A stretch of 64,000 bases of DNA, taken from positions 62,001 to 126,000 of the forward strand of contig OX246691.1 in assembly GCA_945909635.1 (NCBI GenBank), in the 5' to 3' direction. The stretch comes from Clostridioides difficile_A (lineage in GTDB: Bacteria > Bacillota > Clostridia > Peptostreptococcales > Peptostreptococcaceae). Position numbers and translations under genes: made by a program. Below the pieces are notes generated by a model. That model saw nothing but the letters and a program-made list of their open reading frames with translations. It was not told the DNA's origin and did not search any database. Below, piece by piece: positions 14,562-23,594 of the stretch; position 1 is the first letter of the stretch; each line of letters opens with the position of its first letter.

Positions 14562-16439
14562 ATGAGTAATTACTATGAAAAAAAAGATGCAAAGGTAAAC
14601 ATAGCACATGCATTGATGGATTTAGGTTGGGAGGTTTTTGGATATAAAGCTAATGAAAGTGACGCTATGACTGATTATTATAGTCCTGCAAATTGGGATG
14701 GAATAGCATCAAAAAATGGTTATGTTCTTGTTGTAGATAACACTGGTACTTATTACAGTAGTTATGAGAAGTATAAAATAGAATATGACACTAATAGTTC
14801 AAACAAATATGATAAAATCGACAAATTAAAAAACATGACAATCGAAAATGGTTGTACAGAAGAAGAAGCAGAAACGGCAAAATTAATGCTAGATAAAATA
14901 GAAGCTAGTATAAAAGAAAATACAATAAAAGAAATAATATGTGTTTATCCAAGTTTCCAACATGGGAATCCAAAGGGTTCTATATGGCATATTGAGAAAG
15001 AAGGGAAAATAATCGCTAAAGGCAGAAGCTTAACACCTTTTGCAAGTGTACCAGATGAATATATGTTTGATATACAAACAGAAACATTTAAAAATGAATA
15101 TAGATATATACATAGATATAATAATGAATTAGAAGAATATGAGACAATTGAAAGAGAATTAAAGGATTATGAGAAGAAAGCAGTAAAACAATTTAAAACA
15201 TTTTTAAATAAATTAGAATCAATTGTAGCTACTAAAATTGGAAATGGTGATGATGAAGAACTAGAAATGGTTATTGAAGAGAAAGTAACATATAAAGCTG
15301 AAAAAGTGAAAATAGACAGACAAAATGAATTGAAAATAGGCGACATTGTACCATGTAATGGGAGATTATGTGTAATAAAAGAAATAAATGAAGCTAGAGG
15401 ATTATATTCAGCTATAAAAATAAGTCATAGAACATTTAAAGAAAGCAAAGCAGTAGATGCTAGAATAAATCTAAGTAAAAAATCTTTTGATGCAGCATTA
15501 CAAAGAGGTACTTTAAATGTGTATAAAATAGAGCAAGTTGAACATATAGAAAAAATCGAAAAATGGGTTCAGAAAACACCTAAATATAAAACTACTAAGA
15601 AGAGTAATGCTAAAGTAGAAAATAATATAGATAGATGTAATGACATAAAAGTCAATTTTAATGAAGAAAAAAAAGGTATTGAATTATATTTTAGCAATAA
15701 ACCTTCCGAGGAAGTAAGAAGTAATTTAAGAACTAATGGCTTTAAATGGTCAAAATTTAATAAATGTTGGTATATAAAGGATACCGAAAAAGCCAGAACA
15801 TACTTGAAAGAAATTGGATATATAGAGGAATTACAAGAGGATAGAAGAGAAGAAATTTCTGAAAAAGAAATAGTGGATATTTTAAAGAGTGCGGAAAAAT
15901 ATAAAAATCAAGTTTTGAATGAGGAAATAGAAGAAATAAATAACGTGTACAACATGGAAACATTGGAAGATTATGAAATAGTCGCAACAGGTTCTGAATA
16001 TTATAATATTACTCGTAAAGCTTGTGATTTAAATGATTTAAAAGATTTCCAAGAAATAGAAAAAGGGATAGTTAAAAGAATTATTAAATTATCTAACAAT
16101 AATTTTGAACTATTCAGTAGTAATCTTTTAACAGATATTAAATTCTTAGAGCGTTATGGTGGCACAGAATATAAACATAAAATAGATGATACTAAAGAAT
16201 ATGATAGTGATTATATGTATGCTCATGCGGAAGAATTTGAAATGAATGAAATATATATACTTATCTGTAATGAGGATGAAACTAAATATATACTTAGTAA
16301 TCCTCATGGATATAGTTATTCACGATATACAGGTGTTTTAGATATGAATAAAGGTAAAGAAATATTAAAATACTCAAAGAAAATTAAAGGAGGAACAGAT
16401 AATGAAGAAATTAATAATCAAGATAAAATCGTTGTTTAA
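14562..16439 (+). CDS. Large multi-domain protein with LPD-type and DUF2786-like segments
   Basis: 625 residues. The N-terminus includes SKNGYVLVVDNTGTYYSSYE. Around residue 95-115 a TEEEAETAKLMLDKIEAS segment recalls DUF2786. Residues ~370-410 (KGIELYFSNKPSEEVRSNLR, then TNGFKWSKFNKCWYIKDTEK) match the pattern of large polyvalent protein associated domains (GF+W...WY). Such domains occur in proteins that phages and conjugative elements deliver or use early. The start follows GAAGGGGGAATAAA. Precise role unknown. Confidence 0.65.
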   Translation: MSNYYEKKDAKVNIAHALMDLGWEVFGYKANESDAMTDYYSPANWDGIASKNGYVLVVDNTGTYYSSYEKYKIEYDTNSSNKYDKIDKLKNMTIENGCTEEEAETAKLMLDKIEASIKENTIKEIICVYPSFQHGNPKGSIWHIEKEGKIIAKGRSLTPFASVPDEYMFDIQTETFKNEYRYIHRYNNELEEYETIERELKDYEKKAVKQFKTFLNKLESIVATKIGNGDDEELEMVIEEKVTYKAEKVKIDRQNELKIGDIVPCNGRLCVIKEINEARGLYSAIKISHRTFKESKAVDARINLSKKSFDAALQRGTLNVYKIEQVEHIEKIEKWVQKTPKYKTTKKSNAKVENNIDRCNDIKVNFNEEKKGIELYFSNKPSEEVRSNLRTNGFKWSKFNKCWYIKDTEKARTYLKEIGYIEELQEDRREEISEKEIVDILKSAEKYKNQVLNEEIEEINNVYNMETLEDYEIVATGSEYYNITRKACDLNDLKDFQEIEKGIVKRIIKLSNNNFELFSSNLLTDIKFLERYGGTEYKHKIDDTKEYDSDYMYAHAEEFEMNEIYILICNEDETKYILSNPHGYSYSRYTGVLDMNKGKEILKYSKKIKGGTDNEEINNQDKIVV

Positions 16440-16542
16440 AAAAGATTTAGATAATAGTTATTGGAGCAATACAGAAAGTATTTTATTAAAATATGGAAAT
16501 AGTAATCAATTAGAATTATTGAAACAAGCTAATAAATTATAA
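16402..16542 (+). CDS. Small basic protein overlapping the previous gene
   Basis: 46 residues (MKKLIIKIKSLFKKDLDNSY at the N-terminus). ATG follows AAAGGAGGAACAGATA inside the 3' end of the 625-aa gene, in another frame, so expression is probably coupled. Amphipathic basic N-terminal helix; function unknown. Confidence 0.55.
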   Translation: MKKLIIKIKSLFKKDLDNSYWSNTESILLKYGNSNQLELLKQANKL

Positions 16543-16554
16543 AGGGGGATAATC

Positions 16555-16899
16555 ATGAGATACATTTCAAGTCTAGGAATTTATATCACAAAATTAGAAG
16601 ATTTAAGGGATAAAATTGATGATGATTTATACAACTGGATAGAAATACATCAAGATACAGAGGGGTACAAGGGTAAGTTTGAAGAGTTAAAAGAAGAGTT
16701 TGATTATTATACAGATGTAGCAAAATCCAACGATGTATGTTTTTCAAAAATATCATCTTTGTTAGAGAATAGTGTTGAAACTTTACATCAACTTGAAGAT
16801 TATATAATTGAAACTGATAGATTAAGTAGAAAAAAAATCTTATCTTTCATATCTTCTGTGAACTTAAAAGAAATAGAGGAAACGATTGACTGTAAATAA
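16555..16899 (+). CDS. Hypothetical helical protein, 114 aa
   Basis: Acidic, all-helical (long segments such as FEELKEEFDYYTDVAKSN), preceded by AAAGGGGGATAATC. Probably cotranscribed with neighbours. No motif recognised. Confidence 0.6.
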   Translation: MRYISSLGIYITKLEDLRDKIDDDLYNWIEIHQDTEGYKGKFEELKEEFDYYTDVAKSNDVCFSKISSLLENSVETLHQLEDYIIETDRLSRKKILSFISSVNLKEIEETIDCK

Positions 16900-16917
16900 A
16901 ATAGGGAGGGCAATAAC

Positions 16918-17154
16918 ATGAAAAAATCATTAAAAATATTAGGGGTAGTTGTATTAACTACAATGACGATAATAGTATCAAATATAGATAAAGTTATAAA
17001 TGTAAATAATGTTACAGAGCAAAAGACACATAATGTATATTTAGAAGGTAATGACAAGTACATACTATTTAAGTATGGAAAAGGCTTGTTGTTAGGGGAT
17101 GAAACTATATATTATAACAATCAAGATGATGTTGAAGGTATTAAAATATTTTAA
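16918..17154 (+). CDS. Small secreted or membrane-anchored protein
   Basis: 78 residues beginning MKKSLKILGVVVLTTMTIIV, an uncleaved anchor or Sec signal, followed by a ~55-residue polar domain (DETIYYNNQDDVEGI). ATG after GGGAGGGCAATAAC. Function unknown. Confidence 0.6.
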   Translation: MKKSLKILGVVVLTTMTIIVSNIDKVINVNNVTEQKTHNVYLEGNDKYILFKYGKGLLLGDETIYYNNQDDVEGIKIF

Positions 17155-17195
17155 TATAAAATAAATAAAATAGTTAGCTTATAGGGGGCAATAAC

Positions 17196-18296
17196 ATGAA
17201 TAGAATAGTAGTATTTTACGATAATGAAGACCATCCAGTTTTTCAAGTACTTTTAAGAAATGTAAAAAAATATACTAGAAAAAATATACTAGTTGAATTA
17301 GTGGAGGATTATATTGAAAATAATACAGTTGAACTTGATTTAAAAGATAAGGGAATATGTGACATTGTAAGTTGGGAAGTATTTACTATAACGGATACAA
17401 AAGTATATAATTTATTATTCGATTTAAAATTAGATTATGATAGCTTAATTGATAATAAAAATAATGTAGATACAAGAGATTGTAATACAGAAGATAGCAA
17501 CATAGGGAGTTATAATAAAGGAGATTGTAATACAGGACATAGCAATACGGGCGATAGGAATACAGGATATGGCAATAAAGGAGATTGTAATACGGGATAC
17601 AACAATAAAGGAGATTGTAATACAGGACATAGCAATACGGGCGATAGGAATACAGGACATGGCAATAAAGGAGATTGTAATACGGGATACAACAATAAAG
17701 GAGATTGTAATACGGGATACAACAATACAGGAAATTGGAATACAGGAGATTATAATATAGGAAGTTTCGATACAGGTGATAGAAATACAGGAAATTGGAA
17801 TACAGGAAATGACAATAGAGGGAATCGTAACTCAGGACATGATAATATAGGGGATGACAATACAGGATATTGTAATACAGGAGATTATAATACAGGAAAT
17901 TATAATATAGGAAAATGTAATACAGGAGAATGGAACATAGGAGATTATAATACAGGTATATTTTGTACAGATGCTCCAAAAATTAGGATGTTTAATAAAG
18001 AAACTGATTTAACATATGAGGATTGGATGAATAGCGAGGCACGAGATATTTTAAAAAGAAATAGTTATTTAGAAAAATGGATTCATATTGATGACATGAC
18101 AGAAGAAGAAAAAGAAAATAATCCAGAATATTTAATCAATCATGGTTATTTGAAAGTATTTTCTACATTCAAAGAGATGTATAAAGATATGTGGGATAGT
18201 TTAACAGAAGAAGAAAAGAAAATTATTATGGACATACCTAATTTTGATGCTGATATTTTTAAAGAGATAACTGGAATAGAAGTAAAAATAAAGTAA
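17196..18296 (+). CDS. Pentapeptide-repeat (NTGxx type) protein
   Basis: 366 residues. The N-terminal ~85 residues are a mixed domain. Residues ~95-260 consist of some thirty tandem five-residue units (GDxNTG, GxxNxG), which should form a right-handed quadrilateral beta-helix. The C-terminal ~105 residues (IRMFNKETDLTYEDW...MTEEEKENNPEYLINHGYLK...LPNFD-like IPNFDADIFKEITGI) match the tail of a widespread phage-borne pentapeptide family. Role unknown; some pentapeptide proteins mimic DNA, others are scaffolds. The DNA repeat is still close to identical within several units. Confidence 0.85.
   Translation: MNRIVVFYDNEDHPVFQVLLRNVKKYTRKNILVELVEDYIENNTVELDLKDKGICDIVSWEVFTITDTKVYNLLFDLKLDYDSLIDNKNNVDTRDCNTEDSNIGSYNKGDCNTGHSNTGDRNTGYGNKGDCNTGYNNKGDCNTGHSNTGDRNTGHGNKGDCNTGYNNKGDCNTGYNNTGNWNTGDYNIGSFDTGDRNTGNWNTGNDNRGNRNSGHDNIGDDNTGYCNTGDYNTGNYNIGKCNTGEWNIGDYNTGIFCTDAPKIRMFNKETDLTYEDWMNSEARDILKRNSYLEKWIHIDDMTEEEKENNPEYLINHGYLKVFSTFKEMYKDMWDSLTEEEKKIIMDIPNFDADIFKEITGIEVKIK
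17518..17732 (+). repeat. Tandem DNA repeats inside the pentapeptide gene
   Basis: Units such as AAAGGAGATTGTAATACGGG and CAATACGGGCGATAGGAATA recur several times almost without change, in higher-order blocks of about 60 and 120 bp. This suggests recent expansion by unequal recombination or slippage. Confidence 0.8.
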
Positions 18297-18365
18297 TGAA
18301 TATAAGAATATAAATAAAATTCAACTTTTAAGTTGATATAAAATAATAGGAGTGTGTAAATAGTT

Positions 18366-18596
18366 ATGATAAAAAATAAAATATTATATTTTATTGGTCT
18401 AGATTCATGGAGTAGACCAGTTTACAAAGATGATAATGGAAAGTATTGGAAAGATATCGACAATAGAAAAGCTTGGTTAGGATATAAAAATGAGAATATA
18501 TGTAATGCTTGTAATAATGAATATGAAGGTGAACCAGACATGCCAATGAGTAACAATATAGACATAATATTTATACCAAAAAGAATAATAGAATAA
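18366..18596 (+). CDS. Hypothetical protein, 76 aa
   Basis: Aromatic-rich (FIGLDSWSRPVYKDDNGKYW), with CNAC in the second half. The ATG is 13 nt from AGGAG, whereas an in-frame ATA at 18360 is 7 nt away and may be the real start. Function unknown. Confidence 0.6.
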   Translation: MIKNKILYFIGLDSWSRPVYKDDNGKYWKDIDNRKAWLGYKNENICNACNNEYEGEPDMPMSNNIDIIFIPKRIIE

Positions 18597-18629
18597 AATA
18601 TTAAATTTAATATAATTGGAGGGGTTAAA

Positions 18630-18893
18630 ATGTTAATAAATCAAGCTAAAGGTATTAAAGTATCACTTGAAACAAGTAGTTTAAGAGAATTAAAAGGATA
18701 TATAAAAGATTTAAGAAAAACATTATCAGAATATAAATATCAGAATAAAATAGATGAAGTTACAGAATACCAAATAGATAAATTATGTTACAAAATTGAT
18801 AATACGGATATATTTGACTTAAAATATAAAGAAATAGAAAAGTATATAGATAGTTTAATTTTGATACTTGATTTTATCTTTATGAGAATGTAA
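18630..18893 (+). CDS. Hypothetical helical protein, 87 aa
   Basis: Preceded by TTGGAGGGGTTAAA. Helical and lysine-rich (LRELKGYIKDLRKTLSEYKY) with a hydrophobic C-terminus. No motif recognised. Confidence 0.6.
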   Translation: MLINQAKGIKVSLETSSLRELKGYIKDLRKTLSEYKYQNKIDEVTEYQIDKLCYKIDNTDIFDLKYKEIEKYIDSLILILDFIFMRM

Positions 18894-18924
18894 TTAAAAG
18901 AATGATTTTAATAAGATAAACAGT

Positions 18925-18990
18925 TTATCAAACTACCATCATTATAGATATAATACTATAAATTAATTGATAATGATAGTAGTCTGATAA
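18925..18990. terminator. Long inverted repeat, probable terminator
   Basis: 18925-18945 pairs with 18970-18990 over 21 bp with two mismatches. Its arms resemble those of the hairpin at 19366-19418 (TTATCAAA..., ...ATAATGATAGT), so the two are related elements. Confidence 0.55.
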
Positions 18991-19025
18991 AGAATAGAAA
19001 ATTATTATATTAGGAGTGTGTAAAA

Positions 19026-19328
19026 ATGAACGAATTTACAAATAAAGTAAATGTAATAGTTGAACTAATAAAAAAAATCATGGTAGAAGATGATTATGTA
19101 AATATAAATGAGCATCTTTGTTTGGAAAAAACATGGAGTGGAGAAACAAGTAATAGTGTTCTTATTATTTTAGACAATGACACTAATATATATGTAAGAA
19201 CAAATGGTGAATATAAATATATTAGCATGGATAGTGCCAAAGATGGAGATTGGAAGGATTATGATATAAAAGACATTTATGAATATGAAGACACTATAAT
19301 TAAATATTTGGAAGATTATATAAAATAA
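19026..19328 (+). CDS. Hypothetical protein, 100 aa
   Basis: AGGAGTGTGTAAAA precedes the ATG. Mixed alpha/beta, acidic (DWKDYDIKDIYEYEDTIIKY). It lies between two related hairpins. Function unknown. Confidence 0.6.
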   Translation: MNEFTNKVNVIVELIKKIMVEDDYVNINEHLCLEKTWSGETSNSVLIILDNDTNIYVRTNGEYKYISMDSAKDGDWKDYDIKDIYEYEDTIIKYLEDYIK

Positions 19329-19365
19329 AAGAGTTTAAAATTATATTTTTAATAGGATGTATGAG

Positions 19366-19418
19366 TTATCAAATCACTATTATTCTAAAAGTTAAATGAT
19401 AATGATAGTGATTTGATA
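19366..19418. terminator. Inverted repeat related to 18925-18990
   Basis: TATCAAATCACTAT (19367-19380) pairs perfectly with 19405-19418. Confidence 0.55.
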
Positions 19419-19530
19419 GAAAGGTTTTAAAAAGTATAAAAACGCAAAGGTATAAATACATTAAGAAGTTATTCAAAGAGTTTAGAAAGGCTTGTATGAG
19501 TTCATAATTATAGACTAGGAGGGTACTAAG

Positions 19531-19809
19531 ATGAAAAATTTTAAAAATATGGTTATAGGAATGTTATTAGGTTTAATTATTATAGGAGTTGTTGGAGTAA
19601 CAAAAGTTAAGGCTACCGACAGAGCCATTAATACTTACAAAGAGTTGTCTAACAATATAAGTCATTCAAGTAAAACATATATGATTAATAAGTTAAATAA
19701 CAATGGAAACATTAAAGTATTTTTAAATGATGAAAGTTCAATAGTTTATATAAAAGATGATAATAAAATTGATTTAGCGAATTGCATAAATACTCATTTA
19801 GGAGAATAA
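19531..19809 (+). CDS. Secreted protein, 92 aa
   Basis: Sec signal peptide (MKNFKNMVIGMLLGLIIIGV, cut after VKA) followed by a ~60-residue domain with two beta hairpins (NIKVFLNDESSIVYIKDDN). Good site TAGGAGGG. No known domain identified. Confidence 0.65.
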   Translation: MKNFKNMVIGMLLGLIIIGVVGVTKVKATDRAINTYKELSNNISHSSKTYMINKLNNNGNIKVFLNDESSIVYIKDDNKIDLANCINTHLGE

Positions 19810-19813
19810 TATT

Positions 19814-19930
19814 ATGATATGTTATATAAAAGATATACATAAAATAAGTTTATATGATGCATTCAGATGGCATACAATCGGATTATCATTTATCATTAAA
19901 GATGGAAAATTAAAAGGTTTTACAATATAA
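19814..19930 (+). CDS. Small protein, 38 aa
   Basis: Begins 4 nt after the previous stop; the ribosome binding site GGAGAA overlaps that stop. Sequence MICYIKDIHKISLYDAFRWH..., no motif. The 270 nt that follow hold only a 14-codon frame (20078-20122, TTG start after AGAAGGTGATAA; MIGENIIKEVNPYF), possibly a leader. Confidence 0.45.
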   Translation: MICYIKDIHKISLYDAFRWHTIGLSFIIKDGKLKGFTI

Positions 19931-20200
19931 TTAAACAATTGATAAGAGAATAATGATAACATTTTTTCTCAATTAAATATCATTATTAACAAATAAAGTT
20001 CAAAAGATAGTGTAAAAGATAATACTTTTTGTTAATATTATTAATATAAAATAAAGTTAAAAAAGAAGGTGATAATTTTGATTGGAGAGAATATCATCAA
20101 AGAGGTTAATCCATATTTTTAAATTATTATGAATAAGTGTCCAAAAATGCAATTTCCATTCGTTATATATTTAAAGTTGAATATATAAGGAGGTTGTTTT

Positions 20201-20710
20201 ATGAAATTAAAAAACTTAAAAAAATCAATTGCTATTGCTCTAACAGCTATAATGTTGGGTATACCTTTGATGAGAACCACATATGCACTAGACGAAGATA
20301 ATTATACAAACCAACAAGAAATTCAAGAGGAACAATCTAACAATCCTCAAGAAAGAATAATTTTTGCTATTCCTGCTATAGCAATAGCTCCATCGGTTTT
20401 TGCTGCTTTAGGAATAACTGCTGCTACAGGACTTACAATATATGATATATATCGTGTATCAAAAAGTACTGCAAATGAAATTGACAACGCGTGGAAAAAG
20501 ATACCACAGAAGCTAAAGGATGCAGATGGAACAGTTGGCATTGGGAAGTTTGATAAAAGATTGAAAAATGGAGTTAGAGAAAATTCAAAAACAGGTTGGA
20601 AAATAGACCCAGATAGAGATGGTCATAAAGGTAGCAAATGGAAATTAAAAGATAAAAAAGGTAATAGAATTGGTTCATTAGATTCTGAAGGAAGGGTTGT
20701 TGGTAAGTAG
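20201..20710 (+). CDS. Secreted toxin-like protein with C-terminal nuclease-type domain
   Basis: 169 residues. A Sec signal peptide ends near YALDEDN (~29-30). An acidic, glutamine-rich linker is followed by a hydrophobic stretch (~55-85, IIFAIPAIAIAPSVFAALGI...), which could insert into membranes. The basic C-terminal domain reads GWKIDPDRDGHKGSKWKLKD and then KKGNRIGSLDSEGRVVGK. A GHxGSxWK...DxxGxRxxSLDxxG pattern is typical of small polymorphic or CDI-type RNase toxin domains. The next gene overlaps by one base, the usual toxin-immunity arrangement. Likely a bacteriocin-like weapon; exact family not confirmed. Confidence 0.65.
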   Translation: MKLKNLKKSIAIALTAIMLGIPLMRTTYALDEDNYTNQQEIQEEQSNNPQERIIFAIPAIAIAPSVFAALGITAATGLTIYDIYRVSKSTANEIDNAWKKIPQKLKDADGTVGIGKFDKRLKNGVRENSKTGWKIDPDRDGHKGSKWKLKDKKGNRIGSLDSEGRVVGK

Positions 20711-21330
20711 TGGATTTAGAAAAAAAAATACATAAGCATTTTAAAAATTTAATTATAAGTAGTGACTGTGCTGAGGACATAGAAGAACATTCATTATGGA
20801 TAGATACTGAACTTATGTCACCAGATTTATTGGAAAAAAATATTAAATTTATAGATAGATTCCCTAAAAGAATGAATGTAGATTCTCCACATAATGTTTT
20901 AGAAATCTTTTTTGATTTATATTCTGACAAATCTAACTATCTTTTAGAAGAATATAAATTTTTAAAAACAACACTATTATTACTTAACTATAGTAACGAT
21001 ATTATTATAAGTACAAATTATATTGATTATAAAAAAGAGTGTGAAAATATTGAAGATATAATAGCAGAAGAAGATATTGAAAATTTAAAAATTATTAAGA
21101 ATAACCTATTTCAATTTAAAGATATTAAAAATGATTACTTTGCTATTAATTCATTATTGAAATTAGCATTTAGAGAAAAGATATTTATAAATATATTTTT
21201 ATTAGATTTAGAAATATCTTTTGATATAAATAGTTTGGCTATAATGATATACATAGAGAATAGTACAGATTTTATAAATACAATAGAAAAAATTTGTTCT
21301 ATTGAAGGTCTTTATTTAAGAAATAATTAA
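20710..21330 (+). CDS. Putative immunity protein for the preceding toxin
   Basis: 206 residues, cytoplasmic, acidic and helical, with no signal peptide. The GTG start shares a G with the TAG stop of the toxin-like gene, so translation is coupled. Acidic character complements the basic C-terminal domain of the toxin-like protein. A strong bidirectional terminator follows, making the two genes a closed unit. No known immunity family recognised; role inferred from context. Confidence 0.5.
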   Translation: MDLEKKIHKHFKNLIISSDCAEDIEEHSLWIDTELMSPDLLEKNIKFIDRFPKRMNVDSPHNVLEIFFDLYSDKSNYLLEEYKFLKTTLLLLNYSNDIIISTNYIDYKKECENIEDIIAEEDIENLKIIKNNLFQFKDIKNDYFAINSLLKLAFREKIFINIFLLDLEISFDINSLAIMIYIENSTDFINTIEKICSIEGLYLRNN

Positions 21331-21350
21331 TTTAAAAATATATAATACTA

Positions 21351-21393
21351 AAAAAATGTCCTAAAATATATCATATATTTTAGGACATTTTTT
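21351..21393. terminator. Strong bidirectional terminator
   Basis: AAAAAATGTCCTAAAATATA (21351-21370) pairs perfectly over 20 bp with 21374-21393, with A and T runs at both ends. Confidence 0.85.
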
Positions 21394-21436
21394 AGTTATA
21401 ATTTTAAATATAACCTATATTAATAAGGAGAAAAAA

Positions 21437-21619
21437 ATGCTTAAAATATTATTTATTTCATTAGGGATTTGTATAATTATTAAATTATCTATTTTGATAT
21501 TTAAAGACTCATTAAAGTTTTTAAATATGTTTGATAATAAAAAGGAGAGTTTTATTGGGTGGATAATTTTATGTATTCTAAGTTTAGCTATATATTGTTT
21601 GATAGATATAATATTGTAA
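21437..21619 (+). CDS. Small membrane protein, two transmembrane segments
   Basis: 60 residues with hydrophobic segments ILFISLGICIIIKLSILIF and WIILCILSLAIYCLIDIIL separated by a charged loop. AAGGAG precedes the ATG. It lies directly after the toxin-immunity pair and could assist it, but nothing proves this. Confidence 0.6.
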   Translation: MLKILFISLGICIIIKLSILIFKDSLKFLNMFDNKKESFIGWIILCILSLAIYCLIDIIL

Positions 21620-21727
21620 AAAAATGATGTAGTTTAGAAATATATGTAGAGAAAAGATAGAATTAAAAGATGAACATAGTATGACAATCGTAATCTCATA
21701 TAGTATACTTGACTTAGAGGTGATTAG

Positions 21728-22300
21728 ATGTCTTGGAACGATTTGAAAAATAATGATATAACATATATAGTTGAATATATTAATAATAAATTAAATGATA
21801 ATAAGAGTTTGACTAAAGTTGCCATAGAGCTTGGCGTGTCTGAAAGTAGTATAAGAAAATATCTCACTAAAAGAGGTTATAAGCGTATAAATGATGAGTA
21901 TATATTTATTGGTGACAATGGTATGACAAATGTAGTAAATAATAAATCACAGAGTAACAATGATACTATATTTAATATGACAATAGAAGATGACAACAGT
22001 CACAACATAGTAATTGACAATCAATTTAAAAATAATATTATTTCTTTAGCAAAAGACTATGACAAGATACAAGATGTTTTGAATTGGTTTGATAAAAAAG
22101 ATGATACAAATGTTATAGAAGTTATACAAGATGGAATTAAAATTGATTTACCATCTAAAGACGCTATAAGGACTACTGTTAGATTAAATAAAGACGCTTG
22201 GAATTTATTTGATGAGTTTTGTGAAAAATATAGAGAGTTTAATAAGTCTGATTTAATGAGTATGGCATTATTAGAATACATAAAAAAGTATTATAAATAA
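21728..22300 (+). CDS. DNA-binding protein with HTH and ribbon-helix-helix-like ends
   Basis: 190 residues. The N-terminal KSLTKVAIELGVSESSIRKY is a helix-turn-helix. The C-terminal segment (IRTTVRLNKDAWNLFDEFCE, then KYREFNKSDLMSMALLEYI) looks like a ribbon-helix-helix or dimerisation domain. AGAGGTGATTAG precedes the ATG. It may regulate the recombinase genes that follow or bind a plasmid site. Confidence 0.65.
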   Translation: MSWNDLKNNDITYIVEYINNKLNDNKSLTKVAIELGVSESSIRKYLTKRGYKRINDEYIFIGDNGMTNVVNNKSQSNNDTIFNMTIEDDNSHNIVIDNQFKNNIISLAKDYDKIQDVLNWFDKKDDTNVIEVIQDGIKIDLPSKDAIRTTVRLNKDAWNLFDEFCEKYREFNKSDLMSMALLEYIKKYYK

Positions 22301-22346
22301 AAAAATAAGTATTATAAGCTTTAGTTTTTTAATCTTAATGAAGGGC

Positions 22347-22394
22347 ATATTTTTTGATTGAATTTTGGGCAAAGAGAGTTCAATCAAAAAATAT
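22347..22394. terminator. Terminator before the recombinase genes
   Basis: ATATTTTTTGATTGAA (22347-22362) pairs perfectly with 22379-22394. Confidence 0.75.
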
Positions 22395-22401
22395 AAGAGA
22401 T

Positions 22402-22467
22402 AAACTAAATAAAATAAAAAATATTTAATTAGAAAATATTGACAACTAAATAAAATAGATATATCAT
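22402..22467 (+). promoter_or_regulatory. Promoter with two AACTAAATAAAAT boxes
   Basis: Boxes at 22402-22415 and 22443-22456; the second overlaps TTGACA (22439-22444). TATCAT (22462-22467) is spaced 17 nt. Precedes the recombinase at 22503. Confidence 0.65.
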
Positions 22468-22502
22468 ATAAATATAATATTGATTAAGGAAGTGATATAC
22501 AT

Positions 22503-23462
22503 ATGACTGCAATAGAAGCGATGGAAGAATATCTGGCAATATTAAAGCAGTATAATGGTAGAGATGATAAAACAATAGCAGCATATAAATCTGATATTCG
22601 GGAAGGTATAAAATATTTGTTTGGAACAGAAGACTGCACAATAGAAGAGTTAAATAACATAAATTATAAAGACATAGTAAAAAAATGGTTTATACCATTA
22701 AGAAATAAAGGAATAAAAGCTACTACTATAAATAGGAAAAGAGCATCATTTAAATCTTATTATAATTCACTTATAGCTATAAATAAAGTTAATCACAATC
22801 CAGTTGCTTATGTTTCATTAGCTAAAGATGAAGAACAATTTCAGAAGAAAATATTAAATGAAAATGAAATTATTAAATTATTAAAAACTTCGAGAGATAG
22901 GTATATCAATCAAAAAGATTATAATGCTAGTAGAGATAATTTAATAATAAATATCTTAATAAGCACAGGTATGAGAGTACACGAAGTAGAAAAAATGGAT
23001 ATAAAAGACATCAATTTTGCTACTGGTGAATTTATTTGCATAGGAAAGAGAAAACTAAAAAGGAATGTAGCTTTAAATGAATATGTGTTAAAATTATATA
23101 GAGAATTTCTATTCTACAGAAATCAAATGGAAGGAAAGAATGATGCAAAAAATAGCAAAGATGCATTATTTTTATCTAGAAATAAAATGAGGATTACAAC
23201 AAGGTCAATTGAAAGGTTAGTAGAAAATATGTTAAAATTAGCAGGTTTAGCACACGTGACACCTCATAGTTTTAAACATAGTTTTGTTTCAACTATGTGT
23301 GGTAAAGGAGAAAAATTAGAAACAATAGGAAAAATAACAGGTAATAAAAATATTCAAACTATGTACAAACATTATATGCATTTAGGAGAAGAGCAGGATA
23401 TAATAAAAATAGTAAATGATAATCCAATTTATGATGAGATTAAAAAGGAGATGTTAATTTAA
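22503..23462 (+). CDS. Tyrosine recombinase (phage integrase family)
   Basis: 319 residues, the normal XerC/D size. N-terminal SAM-like core-binding domain, then catalytic domain with STGMRVHEVEKMDI (first Arg), GKRKLKR (beta-hairpin Lys), TPHSFKHSFVS (HxxRH box with Lys in place of Arg) and TMYKHYMHLG (Tyr nucleophile). The HSFKH box is a conservative but unusual change. It could integrate the element or resolve dimers of a circular replicon. Confidence 0.85.
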   Translation: MTAIEAMEEYLAILKQYNGRDDKTIAAYKSDIREGIKYLFGTEDCTIEELNNINYKDIVKKWFIPLRNKGIKATTINRKRASFKSYYNSLIAINKVNHNPVAYVSLAKDEEQFQKKILNENEIIKLLKTSRDRYINQKDYNASRDNLIINILISTGMRVHEVEKMDIKDINFATGEFICIGKRKLKRNVALNEYVLKLYREFLFYRNQMEGKNDAKNSKDALFLSRNKMRITTRSIERLVENMLKLAGLAHVTPHSFKHSFVSTMCGKGEKLETIGKITGNKNIQTMYKHYMHLGEEQDIIKIVNDNPIYDEIKKEMLI

Positions 23463-23594
23463 CTTGAATATATTTTTTATTAAATACTTAAAAATTATAG
23501 TACAATTAAGATGAATAAAATATAATAATATATACTTACAGATTATATTGTACTATAATTTATTATATATATAATAAAGGGGAGTGAATTAGAA

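Noticed and set aside
17386..17979. Several open frames on both strands within the pentapeptide gene
   Set aside because: They are by-products of the tandem repeats in other frames; only the frame with the domain flanks and start site is real.
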